From Karalla daura (lineage: Eukaryota; Chordata; Actinopteri; Chaetodontiformes; Leiognathidae): DNA of 64,000 bases. The translations under genes were made by a program, and so were the position numbers. The stretch spans positions 1,539,001 to 1,603,000 of the forward strand of contig CM055192.1 of assembly GCA_029224185.1 (NCBI GenBank), written 5' to 3'. Shown here piece by piece: positions 18,958 through 30,800 of the stretch; position 1 is the stretch's first letter; each line of letters opens with the position of its first letter. The notes beneath the pieces were generated by a model, which was not told where the DNA came from, did no database searches, and was given only the letters and a program-made list of their open reading frames with translations.

Positions 18958-20395
18958 GACGGGACTCGGAGCATCTAAATTAAAGAGCAGATAAAGATTT
19001 AATAGGTATTCCAAGAGAAAAAACACAAAAAAAACTGTCCCCTTTGGACAGACTAATCACGAAGACTGACGCCAGTCTGTACAGGTTTTAGTAGACGACA
19101 GATCGAGTTTTATTTGGAATTGGGCAGATGGGGGGGGGCGCTGTTGGCCCGAGGTCCTCCCTTGTCACGGGATCTGCAGGCTGACAGCCGACTGCCATCA
19201 TGCTCGAATCGCAGTCGCCACTGTCCCCGTTCAGCGTCTCATCTCCTCCTCATTCCACTGCACATGGGACATTCGGAGTCCAGGCGGACTCCGCGCCCGA
19301 GGAGAAGGAGGGCTCAACCTCTGTCGTGGATTTTACTCCTTTCTTTCTAGTTTTATTTTAGGGGGGGGGATGGAGGGTTGTTTGATTGGTAAGGATGTTT
19401 TTTGTTTATTTTCCATGTTCTGTATTCTGAAAGGCCGTCGCCCCTCTGCGCTTTCAACCCTCTCAGATGCCCCGTGTTGCCACGTCTCGCGCCAAGACGT
19501 CACGATCACCACGAGGTTTCGTTTTCGTTCCGCTTGTTGTTCGGGCGGCCCGGAAACGCCTTGGTGGTGATGATGTCCGGCAGGTGACTCTCCACAACCG
19601 GTCTGATGGTTAAAACCTGTGAATCCTCGTGCCCTCTTCTTTGTCTATACTTTGCCAAGCTCCCCACCCTTTTCCCGTCTAACCTCCAGTAGCGCTGTGC
19701 CAGCAGTGGGCGACGTCTGTGTTTTCTCATCCGTCTCGCGTTTTGTGCGCGGCAGGGCGGTCGAACCGCCCCTCAGGCTCTGAGAGCACCGTTCGCCGCG
19801 GTCTTTGCAACACTGTCAGAACGTCGCTTTTCAACCTTCCCCCTTCACCTTTGTTTGTTTTTGTTTTTTAAACAACGATACTGCCAATGTTCTAGTTAGA
19901 AACGATAAAAAAGAGAGCCCTGTGACACTTCTCATTGTACCGCTGCCATAGCGACCCCTGACCCAGAGGTGGCGTGGATGGGGGCGTGGGGGGGGTCTGA
20001 TGGAGCCTGCTGCGTCCTCAGGAAACGCTCGGGGCTGTCCTCCTCTCTCCCGCTCCTCCCGTCAGTCTCCCATCTGCTGGCCTCCTTTGCCCTCTGCCGC
20101 AGCAACACCTCTCACGGGGTGGGACTCGCCTCCTGCGTTTTGTCCCAGAGGCCCGGGCCAGCTCCTCGGCAATCGTTGCAGTGGTCTCCGGTCCGGAGCG
20201 GGCTGCGATCTTTTTTTTTCGCCCTTGTTTTTGAGCATGCGACACTTGAAGGGGTCTGTACAAAACAAGTCATGCCCGGCGTGCATTCGGACTGTCGAGG
20301 ATCTACTGTGTCTTCTCAGCTCGCAGAACGTTCTTTTCGGTCGACTGTTCAAATCCGATGTCATGCTTTTCCATGTTCTCCTCTGTCACAAGCTG

Positions 20396-20421
20396 CCCCC
20401 CCCCCCCCCCCCCCCCCCCCC
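20396..20421 (+). repeat. Poly(C)26 tract
   Basis: Uninterrupted run of 26 C within the probable RAB35 3' UTR. Confidence 0.97.
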
Positions 20422-21852
20422 TCCCGGCTACGTGTTCAAGTGTTAGCACAGTGTTTCCAGCGTCCGCGATGAGAGCACGGCAGGCGGCGGGGACTGTTGA
20501 CGAGAGCCGAACGGGATAGGGACGACCCGCACCACTGGATCTCGGGCCGTTTGAGCCCGAGCTCCCCTCCCCCTCTTCATGTCCGGGGTCTATCTCAGAG
20601 GCAGACGCAGTACGACGCGTGTATCAAAGGTGGATGTTTTTCTTTCGCATTGGGAGAGTAACGAGAGGAGGGAGCTGTGGTTGTTGGCCAAACTTCCGTC
20701 AGAAACATTCAGGTTTTACCCTCTGGGCAGATTCTGGAAAGCTGGTTTGGGATCCTGATACACATTGAGGTCGCTGCGACCTCCAGGACCTACGAATGGT
20801 ATCAAATCTCACACTTTTATGACTTCTATCATGCGTATGTGTATATAAATATATTTGTGTGTTTATATTCGATATAGAACATACACACAGGTAGCACACC
20901 GAACTGCATGTGTCAGACATGCCCCGTGTGCTATGGTCGGAACACACTTTGTCAGCTGTGGTTTGCTGTACACTGGAGAAAAAGAGATGTACTATTCATT
21001 TTCCCTACATGAATTTAATCAGTAATAAACGTTTTAAAAGAATAAATATTTCACACATTACGACTGATCTCGTTTGAGACCTGTGCCATTTACTTTGTTA
21101 TTTACTTCCTGTGAATAAACTTGTGTAGGAGGACATGCTCTGACCGTCACTGTTACGTTGCGGTGAGAAGGGGCTTTTGTAGGAGCTCGGCTTCGCTTCC
21201 GCGCGGAATTCAAAAGGAAACCAGCGCCAAAATTGGATCGGTCACTGAAATAAGAAGCAAGTACTCTTTCATCAAACGTTCAACATGAATGGACATGCGT
21301 GACCTGAGGAGGGAAGTTACAGGTCGACCTGCGACTGTAAACAACACATACTTTGATTCATCGGTGACGGTGCTGCGTCGCCGTTTCCCTCTAAAGACGA
21401 ATCGGAATGTCTGTAGTAAAAGTTTTAAGAGCGAAATTCAAGGTGGACTATGCGGAACGAGCTGAGCAGACGTCTGTTGTCTTCAGATCGTAGTTGCGAC
21501 GGCAAAAGAAGTTAGTCTAGGGTCCCAGTTGGCAACCCACAATGCCGGGCTGCTATTGGCTGGTACGAAGTCAACAGTAAGCCATTGTCAAACCCGTCAA
21601 GACTTTTTAAGTAATTAAATTCTGACTAAATACAAATCGAGAACATCGCACCACTGTAAGTGCCCCATGGATGTTTTTTTTTTTTTCTCAATATAGCTTT
21701 CGATAAACATTCGACACATTCAACCTTTAAAAACAACCGTTTGAAGGATAGTACTTTCCCTTACTTTATGAAACTGACGCAGCCGAGTGTTGCAAAAGGA
21801 CGACGTCCACGCTGGCCGCGTTGTTGAAAAGCCGGCATCTTCCCATTGACTT

Positions 21853-21876
21853 CCCCCCCCCCCCCCCCCCCCCCCC
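21853..21876 (+). repeat. Poly(C)24 tract
   Basis: Uninterrupted run of 24 C immediately upstream of a degraded interspersed repeat. Confidence 0.97.
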
Positions 21877-21891
21877 GCCAGCTACCGCAGG

Positions 21892-22110
21892 GCAGGGGGG
21901 CCACACGGTGGTGCGGTGGGAAGTGCTGCTCTCCTCGCAGCACACAGGCCGTTTCTGTGTGAGACCTCCACGTTCTCTCTGTGTGCGAGTGGGTTCGCCA
22001 TCTAAAAATGTAGCTGAAGGTCAGTTTGACACCTGCAATGAACTGGCGACACCTCTGCCTTGACCCAACGGAGGTGGAGATCAGCGGGTATGAAGCAGGT
22101 GAGATGCTGA
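21892..22110 (+). repeat. Degraded teleost interspersed repeat
   Basis: The order GGGGGGCCACACGGTGGTGC, GTGCTGCTCTCCTCGCAGCA, TTTCTGTGTGAGACCTCCACG, TTCTCTCTGTGTG and AACTGGCGACACCTCTGCC follows that of a repeat widespread in fish genomes (GGCGGCACGGTGG...CTGTTGCCTCACAGC...TTCTCCCTGTG...ACTGGCGACCTGTCC). It is diverged and not full length. Confidence 0.65.
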
Positions 22111-22568
22111 TGTCTGTGATAACCGTCTTGATTGCTCAGATAATTTCGCCCGCAGCTTCAAATCTGAACCCACCGATGCTAATTGTAAGTCATAATTAGA
22201 TTCATGCTCTGAAGCCATTACTGTCTGTAGAGACGCTTCAGATCGATGTAGCACATGTAAGCATGTTGCAGATGATTGCGGTTCAATCGTAACTGTTCCT
22301 CGCAGTTGTCCACATGGCTACTTCGCGTTCCCCATCTGCACGAGGATGTCTCTTTTCCGATCCTCCCTCTGCTGCTTTCTGTCTCCTCATTTGTTTGCCA
22401 CTTGCATACCATGAACACTGAATGTAATTTCCATTTCACATCTATTTGGTTCTCTCTAAAGTATTCCGTTTAGAGGCAGTCCACCTGTCTGTGAGACTGT
22501 GAGAACCAGAAAAGTGAAACGTACTTACTCCAACGTGAAATCAGTGGACAGAGGCAGTTTGCAAAGTC

Positions 22569-22574
22569 TTTATT
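22569..22574 (-). terminator. Candidate distal poly(A) signal, minus strand
   Basis: TTTATT here reads AATAAA on the minus strand, in the context ACCAATAAAGACTTTGC. It could serve a very long BICDL1 3' UTR or be fortuitous. See also 26008-26013. Confidence 0.25.
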
Positions 22575-22874
22575 GGTACAAAATAATCCCCGAAATGCTA
22601 AGAAAATTGCATGATAAATATTTTGAATACTTTGAAGCATTCTGTAACTGAAACAGTGCTGTCAGTCAGTAGTGAATGGAAGCACTCACTGGAGCACAAT
22701 GAGTACAATGTAAGTACTTAATTCCAAAACAACATCCACCCAAGGGCAAACAAGCAACAGGAAAACAAACTCAATGGCTTGTCTGTCGTGGTCACGCACA
22801 AGACCCATGGCAGGAGCCATGAGGATGGTTACCACATACAGACAATGAAAAAGTGGAGTTAGCAGTGTCTCAAT

Positions 22875-23439
22875 CACATTCCGGAACTATTTATCCATAC
22901 ATACGAACATACATACATGCATGCCCCATACCAAACGGACAAAGGAAAACCCAAATTGGTTGTTACAGTGTATGATTGCTAACAGAGGGGCGACCTGAAG
23001 TGAGAACTCTGGATACAGTCTGGTTATGGCAGGAATGACCAGTGTATAATCAAATTGTGCTGCAGATAGCTGGGGCTCTCTCCACCTGTTTTGTAGTCAG
23101 TGCAAGGGGACCAGACTACAGACGTGGGGGTGTGAAGTGTCGGAATCCACCCACTTTGACATTTAGCCTTGGCCTTGGTGCCTCCTGCTTCTCATTGCAA
23201 CCAACCAGAATAGGAGCAGTACGAGAATTTTGAGAAGAGAACTTTTTAACTTTTTTGTTTGCAAGCCTACTACAGAGTTTAAAACAGTTTACCAGTTGTG
23301 AAAATCTCATCAGATGGTGTCAGTGCTTCCTCAGAGGTAACTTTGTGAGCCTCTTTAGCTCTTGAATTGAACTGACCCCCTCAAAAATGGGCTGAAGGGC
23401 ATTTGAACCACAAATTCATTAAAATGCAGACTTTTGTCA
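22875..23439. other. Intergenic stretch between RAB35 and BICDL1
   Basis: Nothing supportable: no ORF with a known domain, no splice-bounded segment and no clear repeat ends. Confidence 0.5.
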
Positions 23440-24120
23440 ATTAAGGTACGTCCTCCCAGCACCCACAGGAGGAGCTGCAGGGGTCTGATGCAATGTGGAT
23501 GAGGCAGCAGTAAAGGGCAGGCGCTTGGTGCTCTGATCCTTGGACACAGAAACCCACAAGAGGGACATGTCACCGCCCTGGTGGGTAAGGAGCCAGAGCT
23601 TCTGTGCGAGGATGAGACGTTCCGACAACACAGTAAGGCTCACCTCTACTCAGCTCTGGGTCTCGAACCAGACACCTTCATGGGGGCCTGGACTCTCTTT
23701 TGTGAAAGTTGCACTGGGTGAGAGGTGATGGGCAGGTCCACTGGGGTACTGGAGTTCACCCCAGTGGACTAAAGGGTGTGATTGTTGTCTGTGGGTACGC
23801 ACCACAGAGCAGTTCAGAGCAGAGCAGACTACCCTTAAATCGTCTTAAATGGTCTCATGGGCAGTGACAGCACAGCCTGGATGGATGTGATTGGGAGGAA
23901 CGCCCTGCCTATCTGAACCTGAGCGGTGTTCAGGCGTTGGACATCTGTAACAGTTTGTCCATGTTTGAGCATAAGGGTGTCCAGCAGCGGATTTGGCCCA
24001 AGGACACCCTAGGTTGTAGATCAACGATTGACTTTGAAGTCGTGTCAGCCAATTTGCAGCCATATGTTCTGGACACTCAGGTAAAAAGAGGAGCTGAACC
24101 GTCAACCCGTCCCCACTGAC
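23440..24120 (+). mobile_element. LINE endonuclease-domain relic
   Basis: The plus-strand frame ending near 24119 contains MFEHKGVQQRIWPKDTLG, then IDFEVVSANLQPYVLDT and VKRGAEPST. This matches the end of an APE-type endonuclease domain seen in fish non-LTR retrotransposons, where the frame typically reads IDFVVVSSDLRPYVLDT…STDHHLV. The terminal catalytic SDH/TDHH histidine region is damaged here (STRPH) and a stop follows at once. Upstream sequence from about 23440 appears to belong to the same relic but is too decayed to delimit. Confidence 0.55.
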
Positions 24121-24240
24121 CGTAGTTCAGGGGGTGTGTGGTCATCCATGAACCAGGAGGTCGGTGGTTTGATCCCAGCCCAGTGCAGCCGACATGTTGT
24201 GTCTGGTTTGCATTGCTGGCAGTAAGTCAGACTCATTTGC
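24121..24240 (+). mobile_element. tRNA-derived SINE head
   Basis: GTAGTTCAGGGGGTGTG (A-box-like) and GGTTTGATCCCAG (B box, consensus GGTTCGANNCC) are spaced ~40 bp apart, as in a tRNA-derived pol III promoter, followed by an unrelated body. It does not fold into an intact tRNA cloverleaf, so I call a SINE rather than a tRNA gene. The 3' end is not resolved. Confidence 0.5.
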
Positions 24241-24499
24241 CAGCTGTGAATGGACTCTAGCAAGTCTGTCACCGGTTCTGTTCATAGCTTCTATAATTCT
24301 AGGCAGATCTGGCCAGTCCAAACTGGAAAGATTATATCTTTCAGCCTGGGAATGCCTTGATGCCACACTTCATCCAGATCATTGCTTTCATGGCTCCTCC
24401 TCAGTGATTACTCTGCTGAGAGATTTCCCGCCACCTCACAACCAAAGGATTTTTCAAATCAGAGGGTTCTATTGAGCTGATAGAATGAAATGTATTATT

Positions 24500-26007
24500 A
24501 ACAATTAATCTAAATACAATTTCTGCACTGTTCATAGAGGGTGACTTACAACTTTAGGAGGGGACAGCAACTTACTTTCAAGCTGAATTTGCAGTTTAAT
24601 CTTCACTCTTAGATGGAACAGTGGCTTGTTAGGCTTCTCGGAAGCTTTGTGATAAGTTACACATCAGGTCAGTTATTTGTCAAATAAATACATGGGATGG
24701 ATAGCGTCCAACACGCCACTGGACCACCTGCTCACTGTCAGGACAAACACATGAAAAAAAACCAAAACAGCCTAAAAGTAACAATGTGCGGGTATACGTC
24801 TCTCTTAGAAAAAAACATTGTCTCTCAAAAAGTAATGCAATTTTTTTCATAGAAATATATCGATTTCGTCCAAACCTGTTCGACGCTTATAAAAATCATT
24901 CTTTGGATTGATCCTGCCCAACAACCAGCTGAGACAAAAGAAGACACCTGCATAGGTTTGCACAGCTGCATTAGACACGATACACACACACACACACACA
25001 GACAGACACTGTTCGTCATTCATGCTGGGAGATCTCAGGTCAACACATACCGTGTTACAAATGGAGTCACAGGTGTGTCACTTAGGACGGAAGCCCAGCC
25101 GCTAACAAATCAAAGTGACAATACAATTCTGAAGCAATGAGAATGGAGGTAGAACTTTTCTATGAGCACTAAACCCGGGCAGCTCTGACGCTCAACACCA
25201 TGGGAGTCTGGTGGCATTTCTGCACACCGACGGGCCTTGTGCAAATTTGGAAATCCATCACGTCACTCTTGTGTGTAAGGGATGGACTGCGAGAGCTAGC
25301 ACAACCTGATTTCACCAAGTGCGTAAAAAAAAACTGTGTATTCATTTCAAACAGCCAATGGAAGCCTTTGGAAACCGGGTTCGAAGAAGCTCTTGGATAC
25401 GGGAATTCCAAAATATATATTTCATCTCTATTATGTCTATTCAATATATGTAATGTGTGAAGCTGGCGTTAATATACGGTAGGTGTGCAGCAGATAAGGA
25501 GGAGTTCGAGGAAATTAGAATTAGGAGTGTGCAGGACTGGTGACGCTAGCTCCATCTGCCGAGCAGCGTTGGGAATGTGACATCGAGCGTTTGTTGGGGT
25601 ATGTTTGAGAGGAAAGAAATGCGTACGAGAAACAGATGTTACAGGATGGAGGTTAACATTACGTCAGCCCTACCTCCTGAGTTAAACAGGCAAAAAGGCG
25701 GTTTGCCTGTTTGAATGAAATACACGTTTTTTTATGGGCGGTCGTCTGTATGGGACAAGTGCTACTTGTTGGTCGGTGGTGGCTGATTTTGAACAAGTTA
25801 GTAGTCAATACGAGGTCATCTCAGTGAAATCACATCGGGCGTGAGAGCTACTCTGCGTAGTTCTTTCTCCTTCACAAGCTGATGTAAACATTTTGAGCAT
25901 TTGGTCAACTAGGAAGGTGATTGACATGATGAAGACACCATGACAGTGCCTCTTGGCTAAATGTTTTAAACATTATATAAGAAGACAGGAAAAAATGGTT
26001 AGCTAGG
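24500..26007. other. Intergenic stretch, AT-rich
   Basis: No supportable gene. It contains a short (CA)n run at about 24980-25000. The rest is unclassified. Confidence 0.5.
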
Positions 26008-26013
26008 TTTATT
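26008..26013 (-). terminator. BICDL1: Candidate BICDL1 poly(A) signal
   Basis: TTTATT on the plus strand, hence AATAAA on the minus strand, ~975 bp beyond the BICDL1 stop codon. It is the nearest canonical hexamer I found, giving a 3' UTR of about 1 kb. Confidence 0.4.
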
Positions 26014-26927
26014 CAGATGTTGGAGATGAACACCATGGCCGGCGAGAGTTCACTAAAGATAGGCCCAAAGTACAAAGTGCTGGTTTTTTCACATTCACCC
26101 AGTCTCCAGTGGAAAGACTGGAAACCTGACGTTTTATGTGTCGTTGCTCTGGAGACAGAAGTAGTCGGATGCAAAGAAGCTAGCTAAAAAAAAAGAGTTG
26201 GCGGATAATTCCCTGTGGGTTTTGCTATGGCAACTTATCCATTGTTTGTATAAAAAACATTGATTGGCGCAGTTTGAATGAAGCCATTGCAATTCACCTA
26301 ATGTTCTTAAAGTGCAACACTAAGTCACTGGATCACCCCTTTATCATTACTTTCTTCGATTAAGACTTTGAGCCCTGAGGCATTTAGACAATAAACAAGT
26401 GCATTTTTCCCAGTTATTTTGTTGACTGTACAGCACCCTGTGGTCTTCACATGCCCAACCGTTGCCTTGTTGTGAACATCCCCTGAACAAATGAATAAAC
26501 CTGAGAGATCACATGTGGGTGGGCCACAGCGCCATCATTCTGTACCCTCATGCAGGGCTGTTTCCTGGTGTCTTTCCCCAAACCCTTGGCCCAAAAGCTG
26601 GGATGCATACAGTGACGTTTGTACATCAGTTCCCTCTCGACAGAGTTGGCAGTGGGCTAGTAGAGATGATCATAGGCACTACAAGGAAACCTTCCTCTTT
26701 GGAGGTAAACTTTGTGACCCTGTTCATGTTTTGTAAGATGCAACTACTTGAGGGGCAGAGGCTCAGACCTCCGGGGAAATCCTACTTTTTTCCATTTCGC
26801 CAATTAATCAGCAAAGAGAAGAGAGTGATGGGACAGATAAAGTGCAAAAATGACCCCCTCCAGAACAAACCTCAGCGTGTGCTACTGCCCGTCTTTGGCT
26901 GTGCATCACCCCTGTGCTGCGCTGCGT

Positions 26928-26943
26928 CCCCCCCCCCCCCCCC
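26928..26943 (-). repeat. Poly(C)16 on plus strand = G16 in BICDL1 3' UTR
   Basis: A run of 16 C lies 43 bp past the BICDL1 stop codon (26987-26989). In the transcript it is read as 16 consecutive G. Confidence 0.95.
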
Positions 26944-26986
26944 TCGCCCAAGCTGTCTGCCGCGCCCGGGGCCGGTCCACGCGGGC

Positions 26987-27786
26987 TCAGCTCTTCTTGA
27001 AGAAAGAGAAAAGTCTCTTGTCGCGGTCGGAGATGCGATGGGCTCGCCTTGAGGACTGACGGCTGTGGGGGGAGGGGCCTGGCCGCCACTCGTCCGGATA
27101 CTTGTCCATCAGCTGCTGATCAATCACTCTATGCATGTCGTCCTGCGGTCAGGAGCAGAGGGACGAGTAAGAGAGGGACGGGACAGGGGCACGTCACAGG
27201 AAAGTGGATGGAGATCAGACTGACTGATCAGTCCTGCTCTTAGGTAGTGGTTACAGAGACACCATAGTCACCTCCTACCCCTAGTAGATCACATATTTTG
27301 TGTGATATTTATAAGATAATATGAAGTGTTCTTGAATGGAACACACAAGACCTAGATCATAACACACATGATCTAGGTCTATCGATGATTCTCACAACAA
27401 TTTGACACTGCCTAGCTTCAATTTTATAGATATTTAAAGACATAAATATTGGTTTTGATAGGAAAATGTTATTAACTATTCCTCAGCCTATAAGGTAATG
27501 CTTCAAAGTTGCTCAGAAATGAGCCGCATTCTCGTCCTCAGGACTCAGGGGGCGTGCCTGCTGAAGGCATTGAAACTAGGTCCAATCATGGGAGAGGTCC
27601 AGCCCGACAGATGATATATCAAAGATGACATGTGTACAAACTATGATATTTGTTACAAAGTTAAATTCTGCTTTCCACGCCAGATTTTAATGTCAGTGAC
27701 CTGGCTCCACAATATCAGCACCCAGGGAGTCGTCTCTATCTCTCCATCTCTTCCTCTCCCTCCCTTTCTCTGTCTATCTCTATCTC

Positions 27787-27848
<62 letters not shown>

Positions 27849-30800
27849 CCAGACACACACACACTGGCTGGAGCTCCAGGTAGCTTCTGGAGAAGCCTTG
27901 AAGCAACAGGAACTGAATTGTAACACAAAAAATGACAACAAACCCACACACACACACACACAAAAACACAAATACTTAGACCTGCATCTTTCCTGTTTTT
28001 CCCATTTCTGTTCTTATGCTCTCAAGGAATGGGCTGCTTGACTGTTCTTTTCAGCTCCCAGATGTGCCTGGATCAGTACGGGCTTACATTTGAGTTCTCA
28101 TCAAGGTGTTACTATATAGGAGGGGGGGGGGTTGTTGTTGGCTGGTTTGTTGCCAATAGCCAATAATTTAAGGTGTCACCATATGTCAACACCCAAACAA
28201 TAAAACAGAGCCGAGTGCTACGATCTACTTGGGATATGGCGGAGTTGTTGGTGTCTGTGTTCTCATCTCTGAACCGGAAAACTGACCAGCAGACCAGCAA
28301 GAACTCTGAACATCCTTTAACAGGTACAGGTGAATGGAGAGAGGAAGCAGAGGCAGGTAGAGAAAAGAGAGTGCTGGGCTTGGATGGTTCTCTGTGGTGA
28401 GAAATGGTGCAAGAGAGAGTGGAGAGTGGAGCTCAGATGGGCACTGGTCCTGGATCGGCTAACCGTGGCATGGAATGGCTCAGCATGGTGTGGACAGGTA
28501 AGTGCAGGGTGAGACGGCTAGATGGCACAACTAGGGCTCACCTCTAAGGCAGGTGGGGGGGCACCACAGGGGAGAAAGGGTGGTACGGAAGCTGAGAAAG
28601 GCCACTAGATCAGAAACCACAAGAGCCAAACAGTAAAGAGACCTGAGGAGGCAAACTGTGGGCAGGGAGGAAAGAGAGGAAAGAGCTGTAACAGGTGAGG
28701 GTGGGGAGGGATTACAAATACCTCACTCTCATACACGCACACACACACACACACACACACGCCGAATATCCTCAGACTACATGTTAAAAATGAATGACGT
28801 TGATATACGCCCTCAGAGATTATTTTCAGGCTTGTGCACGGTAAATACAAGTTGTCGACTAGGGAGGAAGTGCATTGTGCGAGCAGAGGTTGAGGCCTGT
28901 CCAGATGCCTCCCTGGTGGTGTTCGACCTACCTGCCAGGCCTCCAGCTGCTGCGACAGGTTGAGCTTCTGCTGGATGGCGTCTAGGAGCTGGCTGTTCAG
29001 AGACATGATGTCTATCTTGCACTTGGCCAGCTCCATCTCCACCGCCTTCTTCCTGCAAGACACACACGGCCGCGGCGTCAGGTGCCCACAGGGTCATGAA
29101 CGAGCCTCTTGCGAGCTCGGCGTCACGCACGGCGTTGTGTAGGTTGCGGGTCGTATGAATCTTGCGTTGCAAAGACACTGCACACCGGCCCAGGAAATAC
29201 ACCGGAATGGTCAGATCTCAGTGAAAGGTTGCACGTGTGTATTGGAGGATTCTTCACTGAAAGAATCACTGCATATTGGTTGTCCTTCCCCAAAGAGACA
29301 CGCCACGCCCTCAACAATTATGGAGTGTTTTGGGCGTTGGCTGTCTCCCACTGCTTGAGCTCTAGGACAGGCTCCTGCAGGGAGGTGTGGGTGATGCGCG
29401 ACTGTGGTGAAGAGGATCTAGATAGTTGTGACAAACAGATTGAAATAGTCATGACATTCGGATGTGCGACGTGTCCCTACTTGGCTATGGCGTCGTCTCG
29501 GTCTCTGATAGCACTCTGGAGCTGCTCACTGGGCTCGCGGAGCTCCGCCATGGCCTTGATCCGTTCGTTCTCCTCGCGCAGAGAGCACATCTCCACGGAC
29601 AACAGCGCCACCTGCGGGTCACACGGGGGGGGGGAAGCGCGACGCAGCCGTGAAAGGCCGGCCTTACGTCCAACACGGTCGACCACGAGTTCATGCTGAC
29701 TGATAAGCCGGCGAGGACTCCATCTGCAGCCCTGCTTCGTCTGCGCCTCGTCCTGAAAGTCGTGAGCACCCGTGCCTCCTACTCACACTCTGTCTGTACC
29801 TGATTGTGCAGCTGCAGCGTCTCCTCCCGACTGCTGCGCGCCTTGTCCTGCTCCGCTTCGTGCAGGCTCCTGGCCTCCCGCAGCTCCTCTCCCAGTTTCC
29901 TCACCTGCTCCTCCAGGGCCTCCTCATCGCAGCGCCGCGAGCCCTGCGAGACGCACCGCGAGCAAACCGAGTGAAACAGAGCCCAGGGCTGACTGCCTTT
30001 GGACATTTCTAGGGATTTTCTGTCCATCCTTGGTCATATTTCATCAGAAGGTTCTGTCATTTATGTGTATTTACATTCATTGTGATGATTACACGTTTAT
30101 GCAAACGACGCCTAAATCATTTGTGAACTGCAACCTACTAAGTCTTGAAGTCTGATTGATGGGGGGAAATGTAAAATTAGCCTGATTCCAAGCATACTGA
30201 TATGCAGAAGAAAGAGCCTAGTAATTGACGCAATTACTGTGAATCCTGTCTTGCTTGATTAGGTCTGTCATCATTGTAGTTGCAAGCAGAGAACTACCTT
30301 TACTTGCTCAGTGGCGGCACAAAACAAGACCAGCCCTGCAGCCCTGGTGCCTCTGCATCGCTCTCTCGTTCATGTTGAAAGAAAGCAGTGCACCCAGGAC
30401 GACTACAAGTGCAGACTTGTAGTTCTTGTAGAGACCATTTTTTTGTAGACTTGGCCTCGGTCTTGTCACGGTCTCAACGCTCTCTGGCCTCCGTCCTGTC
30501 TCAGTCTCACAATGTCTCGGGTTGGCTGAGCTGTCTCGAGGGGGTCTGCGGCCCATGATGTCCAGACAGGCACAGTTTTTTTTTAATGTATGTGTATGTC
30601 ATTACAGACCCCTTCACAGCAGCTCATCCAAAAGCCGTGTGCGCATCGAACATCGCCTTTGACTGGTGAGAGCTTCTGACTTGAACACGCAGAATTCCAA
30701 ATCTACATCATGGTATCTCATGCTCCGTGCACGACCACAGACGATGTCCCGTGACTTACAGGCTCGTAATTCTTCTCTGGTGTACATGCTCGGTTTCTCG

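Larger units (their letters stand above)
18845..21119 (+). terminator. RAB35: RAB35 3' UTR with clustered poly(A) signals
   Basis: After the TAG (18842-18844) there is ~2.2 kb without splice sites or credible ORFs. AATAAA hexamers lie at 21024-21029, 21041-21046 and 21114-21119. A ~2-kb 3' UTR agrees with what I recall for vertebrate RAB35. The UTR contains the alternating purine-pyrimidine tract at 18891-18957 and a 26-C run at 20396-20421. Confidence 0.65.

Noticed and set aside
24121..24190. Possible tRNA gene
   Set aside because: A and B boxes are present but the sequence cannot form the acceptor and anticodon stems. A tRNA-derived SINE is a better fit.
29109..29699. Plus-strand 196-codon ORF
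   Set aside because: It runs antisense across BICDL1 exon 8 and its intron. It is a shadow of the coiled-coil coding sequence.
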